Shown here: piece after piece, positions 30,959 to 42,762 of the stretch
Layout of the letters: each line of letters opens with the position of its first letter
How positions within the stretch are numbered: the stretch's first letter is position 1
Assembly: GCA_037953745.1 (NCBI GenBank)
Contig: JBAKBP010003185.1
Coordinates: 62,001 to 126,000 of the forward strand
Direction of reading: 5' to 3'
DNA from: Lithodes maja
Lineage: Eukaryota > Arthropoda > Malacostraca > Decapoda > Lithodidae
Length of the DNA stretch: 64,000 nt
Translations under genes and position numbers: made by a program
The notes under the pieces: generated by a model
What the model saw: only the letters and a program-made list of their open reading frames with translations
What the model was told of the DNA's origin: nothing
Database searches by the model: none

Positions 30959-31325
30959 AGACGCCTTACTCCCCTTACGAGGGTGGCCATACACAGAATG
31001 CCCCCAAGCGGACCTATTCCCTGTGAGAGGGACAACCCGAGCCAGTTTAGTGAAGGACTTACAGGATTGACCACTCAATTCAGGATCCGTCCGACTCCGA
31101 GGCCCTCTGTGTATCTTGTTAGCACTATTTTTCTACAGTGGTGTTCGGCTAATCCATCCACTAACCTGCATTACCCTTAGGTAAGCAGTACGGATTTGTA
31201 TCAGGTTTACTCCCCTAGACAGGTTGCCAACCAAGGCTGACGAGTCCCATCCACCCGGATTTGTATAAGGTTGTCTCCCCTAGATGAGTTGCCGACCAAG
31301 GCTAACGAGTCCCATCCACCCGTTA
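30959..31325 (-). mobile_element. 5' part of the poly(A)-tailed retroposon
   Basis: Unrecognised sequence between the LTR element and the break in LINE-alpha copy 2. Removing the LTR element joins it to 22115-22727, in agreement with the AGAC duplication. It starts with a 65-bp tandem duplication. No ORF of note. Confidence 0.45.
31191..31320. repeat. 65-bp tandem duplication
   Basis: Two units, 31191-31255 and 31256-31320, each starting CGGATTTGTAT and ending CGAGTCCCATCCACC. They differ at several positions. Confidence 0.8.
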
Positions 31326-31349
31326 AATCACTAGCAGTGGCAAAATAGC

Positions 31350-34266
31350 CTAAACTCTATAGCCATCTGTCATGACACCTCTCTCAAGATCATAGCTTCT
31401 CTCAAAGAGAAAAGTCTTAAGTTGTCTCTTGAAGCATTCAACAGAACTCAGTTGTCTCATGGACAGCGGCAACCTGTTATACAACCTCGGAGCCATGTAG
31501 GAGAATGACCTCTCAAAGAAAGAAGACTGCTGGAAAGCCCTTGGTTCATCAAGACGAAAAGGGTCATTGTCATGACGCACAACTACACCATGGTGTGCCG
31601 GTGGGCGCCTGAGCAGCTCCGCAAGGTACCTAGGCTCACCAAATTTGAGAACCTTAAAAGTCACCAAACACAACTTAAATTCTATTCTTGCTCTTACTGG
31701 CAGCCAGTGCAGTTCTATGTGAAGAGATGTAGTAGGAGTTCTAGGTGGAACACCAAAAATTAGTCTTGCGGCCCTGTTAAGAACAGACTGAACTTTCTTC
31801 AAAATATAATTTGGAAGACCCACCAACAGGGCATTGCAATAATCAACACGAGAGAAGACCAATGAGTGAACCAACGTCAGGAGGCAACGTCTGGTTATAA
31901 ACGGCTTCACCAAATAGAGATTTCTGATGTGCAAGTAACAACTTTTAACTATCTGGTTTACATGCTCTTTGAAATCTAATCGGGAGTTCACATATACACC
32001 CAGATTTCGAACAGAGTTGGCCGGTCGCAGCTGAGATCCACCCACATTGATGGAGAGGGCACCTACTATATCATCAGCTCTTCTATTTCCTCGGATGATG
32101 AGAATATCAGTTTTACCATCATTTAGTTTAAGTTTTCTCGCTCTCATCCACTTCTTGATATCAGACATCAACAATTCCATCTTACTCCGTATATCAACTA
32201 TATTTGTGATTCTCACATAAATCTGGGTGTCATCTGCATAAAAGTGAAAGGTGACATTATGTGCACGAAGCAGAAGAGACAAACTGCTAATATAAATTAT
32301 AAATAGGATAGGACCTAAAACTGATCCCTGCGGAACACCATACTGCAGGGGTGTCGAGTCCGAGACCACTTGATTTACCATCACACTCTGGGATCTACCT
32401 GACAAGTACGACCCAAGAAGCAAGAGAGCGGAGTCACGCACACCACAATCATAAAGATCACTCAATAACAACTCGTGATCCACTGTGTCAAAAGCCGCAG
32501 AGAGATCAAGCAAGACCAATAGTGAGGCCACACCATTGCAAATGTTCTCAACTAGATCATTATGTACTCTAATCAATGCTGTTTCAGTTGAATGATGCTG
32601 TCGGTAAGCAGACTGAAAAATTCGGATAGTTTCATTCTGCTGAAGTAGTGGTTGTAATTGGTCAAGTATTGCACGCTCTAATATCTTTGATATGAAGGAC
32701 AGGTTGGAGACAGGACGATAGTTCAACATGTTCTCAACATCAAGTCCAGGTTTCTTTAGAGTAGGTCGGAGTAGTGCATGCTTTTCAGAATGTGGGAAGC
32801 TACCTTCAGAGAAGCACTTATTAATTATTTTGGAAATAAACTCAACTGTGTGATCATAGACTCTTGGTAGCTTGGAAACATTTATGGGATCCAACGGGCA
32901 AAATGTTTTATTGAGGTTTCTTATGTAGGACGAGATCATGTCCACCTCTACTGAGTGAAAGGATGAGAGGACATTATTAGGAATGTGTCGGGGTTGGAGT
33001 ACAACTGAAAGTTCTTCACCAACAGAAGCATCATCCAGTTCCTGTCTTATGCGAGTTATCTTGCCAGCAAAAAATGCCACAAAGTTGGCAGCCAACTCGG
33101 CATCAGGTACAGAAGGTCTTAAGCTGACTCTTGTTTTTCCAAGTAAACTGTTTACAATTGAAGCCAACCTCCTCTGGTCGTTACCACACGAGTCAACTTT
33201 TCCCTGATAATACACTTTCTTTTCATCTTTGATTTTGTGGACCACAGCTCTTCTGGCTGACAGATATTGCAACCATGTAGAGTCCGTTTTATTTTTCCGC
33301 CATTCACGTTCAGCTCTTCTACGCGCTCTTCTAAGAAATTTAACTCGAGTGCTATACCAGGGCGAATCATCTCGTACTATGATTTTCTTCTCTACTTCTG
33401 GACAGTGATGATCGAACACTAATTTAAGTGCATTTCCATGTACCTCCACCAGCTCATCTGAAGTAAGGTTGGAAGTATCAATACTTCCCAAGTACTGTAC
33501 TGTTTTACTTCACTGCTAGCCAAATTTAGGTCTGCATTTTTATAATTTCTAAATCTGATTACTTTTTCATGTGTGAGTGGCTTAGGGAAATCAAAGCTGA
33601 AAGTAATCAAAGCATGATCAGAGGTATTAGGGTCAGCATTCTCAACATCAACATCCAGAACACCACCACAACCCACAGGAGAGAAAACCAAGTCAAGGGT
33701 GTGTCCTAAGATATGAGTTGGGTGGGACACATGATTTACAAAATTGTTCGGATCAGTCAACTCAAGGAACTCAGGAGAGAATGGCTTCAGATGAGGGCTG
33801 TCAACCCAGTAATTAAAATCTCCACATATCAAAAGTCTTCCGGTTTTAGCAGAAAATTCCTCGAGAAACTGCCCAAACTCTTCCATAAAACCCCTATCTG
33901 TGCCACGATGGCCAGGCCTATAGACAACTGCCATTCTTAGAATTTGTTGATGGAGTTTTATTTCCACTTCCAACAGTTCATAATAAAGAGGGGCTGGGTT
34001 ATGGCTTATTTGCAAGATATTCACGAGATGTGGAGTAGACAACTGCCACTCCACCACCCAGATGATCTCCCCTAGGCCTAGGAACATTTATTATGGAATG
34101 GGTTTTAGGCAATGCCGCCTGGATAATATTCAGATCTGACTCGAACAACCAGGTCTCAGTGAGACATAATACATCAAGGTTACGTTCATCCAAGATCTCG
34201 CAAATATGATCCATTTTGTTACGCAAGGAACGAACATTCAACAGACCCAGTTTCAACCGGCTCCCA
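31350..34266 (-). pseudogene. LINE-alpha copy 2 ORF2, two frameshifts
   Basis: The RT and C terminus are intact as one 713-codon frame (31350-33491) with the same motifs as copy 1 (YADDTQIYV, GVPQGSVLGPILF). The endonuclease is broken by a 5-bp duplication (AGTAC) near 33495-33505 and a 2-bp deletion near 34025. Copy 1 is intact at both places but carries a different 1-bp deletion where copy 2 is normal. Only a few amino acids differ between the copies. Confidence 0.85.
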
Positions 34267-34276
34267 TGTGCATTTT

Positions 34277-35647
34277 TCAGTTTTTTGAACCTACAAAATT
34301 GGTGTTCTCAATAACTTTATTTCTCTGAGCTGTCATTAAAGGACAATTTCTACTTGAGGCGAAATGATTTGGCGGCTCCGTAACTGATGTGGAGCTCATA
34401 CAATTTATACATTTGGGGGAAGTCTTGTTGGTGCAGTCTTTTGAGTTATGAGTACCAGCACAGAAGTTGCATTTTGGATCCTCATTTTTCCGATAACACC
34501 TGTCACTGGTATGACCAAAGCCCTGGCAATGGTAACATTGTGTTACCCAGAAGCGATCGTACGCACGACATCTCACAAGTCCAACATACACAGAATTGCC
34601 ATCATCCACAATGGAAGAGCGTATTTCAGGTGACATTTTTACTACCGCAATCTTAGTGTGTGCATCACTCTTTTGCTTAGTGAATAGCAAATTCATAGCC
34701 AAGCCATCGTCGACCAGGGACTTTATTCTTGGGTTCTTGTTGAGGATGCTGGGAATGATCTCATTATCCTCAGCGTCATTAGCAATGCCCACCAGAGTCA
34801 TTTTTGGCATCATCTTCTTTGGTTCGGAGACACTGAAGGCACTGTCCACCCCCAAATACTGATTGATGGCCCTTCCTGCATCTTCTTTGGCTTTCTTGGA
34901 TGGAAGTCGTACCACCAGTACACCCGAATCAGTTCTAGTTAACTTGTTAACCGGAACCAAAGCCAGAGCAGTCTCGATTGCCTTTGTATCTGGTGGGCTT
35001 ACTGGCTCGGAGGATCGGTCTTTTGGCTTCACTACCAGGACCTGATGGTCCCAGACAGTTTTTTCCTTTCCACCATCTACCACCTCAGTGGTGCGTTTGG
35101 TCGGCTCCTTTATGGTCTCCACTGTTTCCCTCACTACCTTTTCCTTGCTCTTCAAAACCTGCACTACATTCTTCTCAAACTCTCTTTTCTCTTTTTCTCT
35201 CTCTTCGACCTGCTCCTTCATGATTTCTTCCAATGCATCCACCTTAGCATTCCCCACCCTTGTCCACTCATCTTTCTCCTCACTTATTACTCCCTTTACT
35301 CTCTCACTTAAATGGCCCTCATACTCCTTTAGCTGCTCCTTGAGTGCCATATTCTCTGCCTCCAGCTCATCTACTTTCCTTATTACAGCATCTAAGTTAG
35401 CAATTAATGGCCCATCTGCAGTTGCTACTGAACTGGCTCCACATATTTCTGTCAGTGACTCCACCTTCACACCTATATCTCTCCTCCAATTCTCCATAAC
35501 TCCCTTCCATCTCAACAGACCCATCATCTGTCTCTTCACTACAGTCAATTGATCCTCCACTTCATTACCCTCTGCCAGAAATCCCTCAAATTCATAGCTC
35601 TCTTCATCTCCCAATAAACTCTGCCTCCGTTTGCCTTGGCTGGCCAT
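34277..35647 (-). CDS. LINE-alpha copy 2 ORF1: coiled coil plus zinc knuckles, 456 aa
   Basis: Starts MASQGKRRQSL. Residues 1-180 are highly charged and heptad-like (VDELEAENMALKEQLKEYE, then EEREKEKREFEKN), a probable trimerisation coiled coil with no cysteines of a PHD finger. From EPTKRTTEV (residue 181) to the end it matches copy 1 ORF1 almost perfectly, including knuckles CYHCQGFGHTSDRC and CNFCAGTHNSKDC. The stop at 34277-34279 directly follows A_AAA_AAC. The open frame is intact. Role: RNA chaperone and packaging of LINE RNA. Confidence 0.85.
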   Translation of the reverse strand: MASQGKRRQSLLGDEESYEFEGFLAEGNEVEDQLTVVKRQMMGLLRWKGVMENWRRDIGVKVESLTEICGASSVATADGPLIANLDAVIRKVDELEAENMALKEQLKEYEGHLSERVKGVISEEKDEWTRVGNAKVDALEEIMKEQVEEREKEKREFEKNVVQVLKSKEKVVRETVETIKEPTKRTTEVVDGGKEKTVWDHQVLVVKPKDRSSEPVSPPDTKAIETALALVPVNKLTRTDSGVLVVRLPSKKAKEDAGRAINQYLGVDSAFSVSEPKKMMPKMTLVGIANDAEDNEIIPSILNKNPRIKSLVDDGLAMNLLFTKQKSDAHTKIAVVKMSPEIRSSIVDDGNSVYVGLVRCRAYDRFWVTQCYHCQGFGHTSDRCYRKNEDPKCNFCAGTHNSKDCTNKTSPKCINCMSSTSVTEPPNHFASSRNCPLMTAQRNKVIENTNFVGSKN

Positions 35648-36041
35648 TGTTTATACCTATATAGCCTACAATTAAAAATACACTAATCTAAATTAAAAAC
35701 AACCAAACTCCCTTGGCTAAAAATAAATTAAACCAATCACTTAAAAAAGCTGATAAAATAAAATAACTACCTGGGTAAAACCCAGGTAGCGCCGCCCCCG
35801 TTTGTGTCACCCAAGAAGAAGAAAAATTAAGGTATGGAAAAAGAAATGAATACTGGGTGTCTGCGAGGATACCACGAGCAGGTGGGGTGCGACTTGGCTA
35901 CCCTTTGGAGGTAGCCCAAACCGAGGTGCGAGGAAGGATGGTGAATGTCTACTAACTTTAACCAATTTAATGTTTCGAGCTTCTTTGTCAGTGACTGTAC
36001 AGTATATCCACACAACTCAGTATAACCTCATTGGTTACGAT

Positions 36042-37564
36042 ACCGCCACTGCGCATTGGTGGGGTAATGTTGTGGGCTAATAGGTGGCGCCGGAGGCTGC
36101 TCTGGACGCTGGTGGTCAGAGGAGTCAGCGGGTGTAGTTGATTCATACCGTCGATATGGAGGAGATTTACCTTCCTGCCTTAATTGTGCTGCAGCAGACC
36201 GGAAGGAGAGTCCTTTTGTGGTAATACGTCACGATGAAACGCAAAGTGCGGGCATGTTCTGTCATTGGCTTTGTGGGACCCGTCACAATTTGCACAACGG
36301 GGCGCGCTGGCTTGACAATTGTTGAGAGCATGTTGTTCTGAGCCGCAATTTAAGCAACGAGCATTGAGGAGCCCGACACCGTGGGGTTGAATGCCCAAGC
36401 TTCCAGCAATTTGTGCATTGTCTCGGCTTGTTAACATACCTTCGTACCTGCAGTTGGCGACCTGCAAGACGGACATGCATAGGGAGGTCATGGCGCTTAA
36501 AATAGATTTTGACAATGCGTAGTGGGGGCCGATTTCCACGCTGAGGAGCAGTATAAGTGTCAACTTTAACAACAGTGGGGTCAGTTCTTTGCAATAATTT
36601 TAAGATACGATTGGTTGAGTCTGTAAAGCTCTGATCTGCAAATTCGAAGTCGGAAGGGAGCACAACCGTGCCAGTACACTGATTCAGGTATTCATCTGGT
36701 TTACCTGTGTATCTGTTGTTGGGGGTGTCGAGGTAGGCTTGTAAGGCTTCTGATTGCTCCTGTGTTTTCACCTCAATCATGCGCTTGGCCGATCCAACAG
36801 CATGCATGGTGAAGTCACCAATATCTTGTGCGAGAGTATCGTATAGACTGAAATCATCCATAGGTTCACCAGAGACCGTGAAAAACCGTGACCAATCAGG
36901 GGGACTGAACATAGCGTTATAAGTGTCCTTCGAAGCAGGGGTATACGTGTTACGCTTACGCCTTTGTCGGTTATGCGAAGGTACGAACGGTTGAAGCGTG
37001 TGAATGGCAGAGGAAATACCGGCAAGGTCTTTTCCTGTACCTGCATCAATGGCCCGTTGAGATCGTGGAGGTACAGAAGCAGGTTTAATTGAGGTAGTAG
37101 ATCCTGCATCCGGAGGGAAGATGGTAACAGATGTAGTCACAGACGGGTCAGGGATGCAAGAAGCATCCGTAGGGGTATCAGCTGAGGGCATGCGAGCTTC
37201 TTCATGTAGGTTGTCAACGGAATGAAGAGGTAGGCTAAGGCTAGAATCATAATCTGGTAATTTAGAAGTTAAAGTCGAGACTGTGGGGTTGTCATCACTA
37301 TTATTGATCACAGAGGCAGTACTGTGCATAGGAATTGATGCCGGGGAGATCACCTGATGGAGAATTCGTCACAGTATCCTTAGGAGGTTTGCCAAGGTCT
37401 GTGGGTGCCATGCCTGAGTGGGGAACTCCGGCACTGTTGGCAGCAGGGGAAGGGTCCTTGAGGCAGTCCAATTTCTCGCAGGGGTCGGCGTCGGAGGGGG
37501 CAATTTTAGATTCCATAGGACGAATATTTCTAAATTCATCTGAGTCAGATTCCAAACCCACCAT
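36042..37564 (-). pseudogene. I-clade LINE ORF1 (Gag-like), frameshifted
   Basis: The minus strand starts MVGLESDSDEFRN (37564). After a frameshift near 37345 it continues as a 356-codon frame (PDWSRFFTVSGEPMDDFSLY, RLAGRQLQVRRYVNKPRQC) to the first knuckle CTNCWKLGHSTPRC. A second frameshift near 36390 leads to knuckles CLNCGSEQHALNNC and CANCDGSHKANDRTC. The C-terminal tail after 36180 is decayed. Three CCHC knuckles after an RRM-like region are typical of I/jockey ORF1. Strand, order and family fit the ORF2 half at 18089-21972. Confidence 0.75.
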
Positions 37565-37880
37565 GGAGCCACAATTAGAGGACGGGACGACCGCCCTAGG
37601 AATTCTTGCAGATATACACCCCGACTAATGCACCTTAAGGGCCGTCGATCCGTCGATCGCCGACCCAACACAAGGGTTAGGGTTTGGCATAAAAGTTTCC
37701 CCTCGCTCGAACACGTCGGGTACCACAGTTCGACGGGTGTAGGGATTGTCGACCCACAACACCCTCCAACGAAACCAAAGAGTGAGTACGGTCGTTTACC
37801 TCTGACAGTCACGGTGCTCCCAAAGGAGGGGGCAGCAGGAAGAAGGGGAAAACAGAAAGGATGAGAAATGATAGGGCCCA
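37565..37880 (-). other. 5' UTR region of the I-clade ORF1
   Basis: GC-rich, coding-free on the minus strand, upstream of the MVGLESD start. The exact 5' end of the element was not determined. Confidence 0.4.
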
Positions 37881-38017
37881 CTACAATTAGTTGGGGGCGG
37901 CAGGAAGGGTGGGCATGCGGGCATGCACTCCCCTCCTGCCGCCTCCGTCAGCCCCCGCACGTGTTCAAAAGTGAAACCAACGAAGCAGGTAGAGCGGGGG
38001 CGGAGATGATGATGACT
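37869..38017 (+). repeat. Possible short retroposon ending in GATGATGATGA
   Basis: GC-rich 150-bp segment ending GGCGGAGATGATGATGA, a tail like that of the RTE-like LINE (…GTCGGAGATGATGATG). The body is unrecognised. Confidence 0.3.
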
Positions 38018-38026
38018 GTACTTAAC

Positions 38027-38165
38027 AATACACAAATCAACCCTTCATCTTCTCTCAGTGTCTCTTTCTCTTCGGATCTCTCTTGGAAAGACCATATTAC
38101 CACTCTTGCTAAAAAATCTTCCCAGAAGCTAGGTGTACTCAACCACCTTCAACTCGCCCTATTCA
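38027..38165 (+). pseudogene. Jockey-like RT fragment
   Basis: Translation reads NTQINPSSSLSVSF, SSDLSWKDHITTLAKKSS, QKLGVLNHL, a conserved segment after the RT palm. Both ends are truncated. Confidence 0.65.
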
Positions 38166-39818
38166 GGGTAATTCTGCAGAACAATAACTCCTGTTACTAT
38201 ATTTTTTTATTTTTATATTGTACTGGTTTGTGTGTATTTTATTGTTAGAAAGTGCGGAAAGCACTTTTTACTAGCATTTGCATTAATTGTAATTCCGATA
38301 CCCCAACAATCTAGGGGAGAGTTTGAGAATGCGGGGTTTACTCGATATAGTCAACTTTGAAGAGATTAGCCTAACCTAACATATCTTAGTATTATGGGTG
38401 GGGTTGACCGTTGCCGCCCCCACACCCCCGCTGGTTGGGTATTAACCTCTCCGCTGCGCAGGGGGGGTAGTGACCACCTCTCCCTATTTCACTGATTCCT
38501 GTCACTCAAATCGTTATCTTACCATAAATATCATTAATACTTATCCATATGTGCTTATTTTACGTTGATTATGAAGATATTAACCTGTTACAACAATAAA
38601 ACAAGTGGAAACAGTGTTTGGCTGGTCAAAATCGCGAAATGAATGCGAGAGATACATAACTAAAGTGTGAGCCAGCTTGACCAACATCCAGCTCTCACGA
38701 CGCCTGGAGCGACACTGACGTGTAGTGCCGTCTGTCTTTCTCTTGCACTCGCTTGGTAACACATATGAGCACAGCCTGCTAGCAACTCGCTATTGTTAGG
38801 ACGAAAATATACCTAAGAATAAGGGAATAATAGGGAAAATAGGTGATAATTGAAGGGGGGGGGAAGGGGATGTGGAGGCGTGATATTTGGCATGGTCAAG
38901 GGGCAAAAAAAAAGAAAAAAAAAATCAATTGATACTGGGCTGGTTTAAATGTTTTTTTTGTTTAGGCCTAGGATTATAAGTCTTTCCGCAGCGCACCGGT
39001 AAAACTCTTATCAGTCTTGCCGTACTTGATGGGTTACAATAAAAGATTGACGGCCGCCGAAAAAAAAGTTGATGCTGAGCGAGAGCGGCCCTCTGCGGGT
39101 CCCCCTGACATGATGAAGTCTACGGTGTTTATTCCGCAATCTTCAGCTTTGGCTGTCGATAACAGGAAAGTAACAATAAAAATGTACGATAATTCTACAG
39201 CTTCACAAGTCACAACCACGGATTTTCCGCTATTCTGTTGCTCCTAATAGGTTAATATTATTCGTAGTAGACTTAGTATGGTTCGATGATGCTCGGAAAT
39301 TTATATTTGACTTGAAATAGATACATTCAAGTATTAAAAACTTCACTAAAGTGAGACTCGTCCGCCGCGGTTTGACGACTGTACCCCTGAAACTCCCGTT
39401 TTCTGTTGACCCATTTTCTTACGACGCACGATCTCGAAGGTGTTTTTTGCTCTCCCGCAGTACTTTTTTAGTGATTTTATGTCTTCTACACCGTTATTTA
39501 GAGCAGCGGGGGTCTGGGGGCAGCAGCCTCCAGGTTAGGTTAGGTTAATGCCAATATTGTCATCAGAGGAGGCGGGTGATTGGTTTGTTTACGTTACACG
39601 GCGTCTGCCTCGCCGACTCATTTTCAATGGAAACATTGATCTAACATGACAACCTAACTTACTTGAGGGCTGCTTTCCCCAGACTCCCACAATTCGAACA
39701 TCAGTAGGGCTTCCTGAATATGGTAGACTAAAAAATATTCAGTTTCGAAAGGAGAACAATGAAAAAATAGGAGTTGTAAAACACTAGATTTACCAAATGT
39801 ACTGACATCTTGTAGGTG
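38166..39818. other. Intergenic, with an interspersed repeat shared with 63.6 kb
   Basis: No gene was seen. Segments 38384-38452 and 39098-39170 recur, inverted, at 63640-63835. Short AACCT/AGGTT (TTAGG-like) runs lie at 38384-38394 and 39530-39548. A CG-flanked GGGGGGG stretch is at 38461. Confidence 0.5.
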
Positions 39819-39994
39819 AAGCTTCACTCTGAAGTTTTGCTTCGCGCGGTGGTGCGGTGCAGTTGCATTTTTCTTTGCTCTGGCCGGCCTTGTGGTAGTA
39901 CTTGTGGTGCCAGCTGTCCTGTGCACCCCTCTGGCAGGCCCTGGGCTTGGCCATAGGGTGAGCATAGTGAAGTGGTCCCTGGATTACTGGAGTT

Positions 39995-42762
39995 ATGGCT
40001 ACGGGTGGTGGAAGTGACGATATGGACCATCAGCACCCCTCTGGCCATAAAAGGAAGAACTGTTTGGATTCGCCCGACCGTGGTGCCCTTACGCAGCTGG
40101 GGGCAGGGGAGCCTTTGCAGTCTGGGAAGCTACTACGTGTGGATAGGCCTAGTTCTGACAGAGGGCCGCCCCGAGTTAACCCTCAGCATGCTGCTACTGC
40201 GGATTTGGTATCGTACATCTTTACTACTGTTCCTCGTTCTCCTACTGCATTTCATAACCCTAGTGCTGTTAGTGCTGCCATCAATGAGTCTCCTTTTGGG
40301 AAATATGTCAAGGAGGGTGATATCCATATGGTTGGGCGTGGGGCGGCCTTATGTGTTACCATAGAAAGGCAGTGGGTGCCCAAATTGCAGAACCCCCTTT
40401 CCCAGTGTACTGCACTTGGCAAGTGGAAAGTGAAGTGTAGGGAGTCGTTTTCCCCTGGTGATGAGAGGTATGAGTGGGGGAAAATTGGACCAGTGAGCCC
40501 CGCCATTAGTGATGAAGAATTATTGGAAAATTTGTCGGTTTTACATGGGGGGTCAACCACCCTAGTGGATGTGAAGCGGATGTTACAGCGACCGAAGGAA
40601 GGTGGTGGAGGTGGGGGACTGGACCGGGACACGGAGTCCGGTGCTCCTTCCGGTACTGATCGTGTGGCTTCCGATACGGTGAGATTGAGGTTTCTGGGGC
40701 CTAGGCCTAACCGGATGCTATTAGGCCATGTGTCTTACCCTGTCGGCAGATTTGTCTTCCCCATGTTGAGGTGTTTTAACTGTCACTCATTCTGCCATGG
40801 TGCCTTGTCCTGTAAAAACAAAGTGAGGTGTGCGAGATGTGGGGGCTATCACCATATGAAGGCGGGGGAGGCCAGCTGTTCCAATGACCCTCGATGTTTA
40901 TTCTGTGGTGGCCCTCATCGTGTACTCACCTAATTGTACTCACCTAATTGTAGTATACAGGATTTGAGCCTAAGCTCGTGTTGTCCTGTCTCTCTCTCTA
41001 CATTTATCCAATTTTGCTTTAAAAGTTTGGATATTTCTTGCTCCCACCACCTCCCCATCCAACTTATTCCAACACTCAATGCTTCTATACGGGAAGCTGA
41101 ACTTTCTTACATCAGACTTACATATAACTTTCCTCAACTTACAATCATGACCCCTGGTTCTTCCCTCGTCCCTCACCACAAAATCTCCCTTGTCGATCTT
41201 CTCAAAACCTTTCACACACTTAAACATCATGATCATGTCACCTCTCTCTCTCCTCTCCCTCAGCGTTGGCAGCTTTAGCCTCTCCAATCTTTCCTCATAA
41301 GGCAGGTCTCTAAGGCTAGCTATCATCTTAGTGGCAACTCTCTGAACTCTTTCCAGTTTTTTATTATGTTTTATAAGGTGTGGAGACCACACCACTGCTG
41401 CATACTCCAGTCTTGGTCGTATTATTGTCCCTATTATTTTTGCTAACATCTCTTCATCTAAATAATTCAGAGCTATTCTCATGTTAGTCAACACTGCATA
41501 GGTTTCACCAGTTATTTTATTTATATGCTGTTCAGGTGACAAGCTGTCTGCCACAACTACCCCAAGGTCTTTTGCTTTCACAGCTTTACTAATTATTTCA
41601 TCTCTTATTTTATATCCCCAAGAAGGTCTATATTTACTTTTTCCCATCTCAAGAACCTGACACTTACTCGTGTTGAATTCCATTTTCCAAGTTTGACTCC
41701 ACTCATATAACTTATCTAGGTCTCTCTGTAATTCTTCACAACTACTCCTACTTGTAATATGCTTCATTAATTTTGCATCATCAGCAAACATAGATATATA
41801 TGAGCCTATTCCCATTTGAAGGTCGTTGATGAAAACCAAAAACATGATTGGGGCCAACACCGATCCTTGAGGCACTCCGCTTTTTACCCTTTTCCACGAG
41901 GAGAACTTTCCTTTTATTACTGTTCGCATTTCCCTCCCAATTAAATAGTTTTCCATCCACTTTAATAATACTCCCTCAACCCGCCCCACAGTCCTGAGCT
42001 TCCACAACAATCTCTTATGAGGCACGTCTTATGACGGCGAAGTCCTGCCCAGTGTACCGTCAGGCTTTTGATATCCATACACAGTATCGGGATGGTGATC
42101 TTGGCCTGTCTGATATGAATGTGAAGTTGATGGACCTCAATACTCAGGGCAGACATAAAGTGAGGGCCCCTGCTCCGACCGCTGCAGTCACGCCGCCACC
42201 TCGGGCTCCAGCTCCCCCGACTACGCGGATGTCGAGGCCTGTCCAGGAGGGGACTACGTATGCGGCGGTGACATCTCCCAATCGCTATGCCCTCTTGGAG
42301 GATGAACTGGTCGGGGTAGTCGATCCTGATGCCGGCAGGTTGGATGATGATGAGTGGGCGGAGGTACATCAGGGCTCCGTTCGTCCACTGCATGGCCGGA
42401 CCGGTTCACACCCACAACCACGGTCGCCACGCCGCAAACCAGTACTGCCAGAACGTCTTCTGCCAGGTAGAGGGGCGGCTCGTCATGCTAGGATCGACCT
42501 ATTTGACCCTCCGGACCTTGCTACCCAGTCTCCTCCCCGGGATCTCTCACAAACCCCTGCTGCGCAGCCATGGCGTTTTGCACAGGTGCCCCCGCGCGGC
42601 GAAGCGGGGGCTGGGTCAGCTGCCTCCCGGTGCCCTGGACCTAATCCGGATGACTCATTCATGCGGCTGTTCACGGACTTCCTGGACCTCCTGCGTGACC
42701 TGCCGTTTAAGGATGCATGTCTTCGACTATTGCCTAGGCTTGTCTCGCTGTTTTCGCGATGA
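39995..42762 (+). pseudogene. I-B ORF1 (Gag-like), split by a nested LINE
   Basis: The first part, 39995-40933, starts MATGGGSDDMDHQ and contains knuckles CFNCHSFCHGALSC and CARCGGYHH-C. It enters a third, CLFCGGPH, where the nested element begins. The second part resumes at about 42024 (LMTAKSCPVY) and runs to the TGA at 42760-42762 in a compatible frame. The insertion therefore cut the third zinc knuckle in two. A long Pro/Arg-rich C-terminal tail follows. The stop overlaps the ORF2 start as ATGA. Confidence 0.8.
40934..42022 (-). mobile_element. 5'-truncated CR1/L2-like LINE nested in I-B ORF1
   Basis: The minus strand encodes 351 codons of RT (stop at 40970): SGVPQGSVLAPIMFLVF, FADDAKLMKH, RPRLEYAAVVWSPH, CWNKLDGEVV. 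It is truncated upstream of the palm. The 3' end is two units of CAATTAGGTGAGTA at 40920-40950, a tail I associate with a LINE family common in decapods. The target duplication is at most about 3 bp (CGT). Confidence 0.8.

Larger units (their letters stand above)
31326..35975 (-). mobile_element. LINE-alpha copy 2 (3' end displaced)
   Basis: Minus-strand homologue of 8118-12780. The 5' UTR has two conserved hairpins; then come ORF1 with a different N-terminus, the A_AAA_AAC site, ORF2, and a break in the 3' UTR at 31326. The rest of the 3' UTR and tail is probably 21973-22114. ORF2 lesions differ from those of copy 1. Confidence 0.85.

Noticed and set aside
31191..31320. Hammerhead ribozyme (CTGACGAG word)
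   Set aside because: There is no GAAA partner at the required position on either strand and no closing stem II.
39530..39548. Telomeric repeat array
   Set aside because: Only about three GGTTA-type units, not an array, and far from any sequence end evidence.
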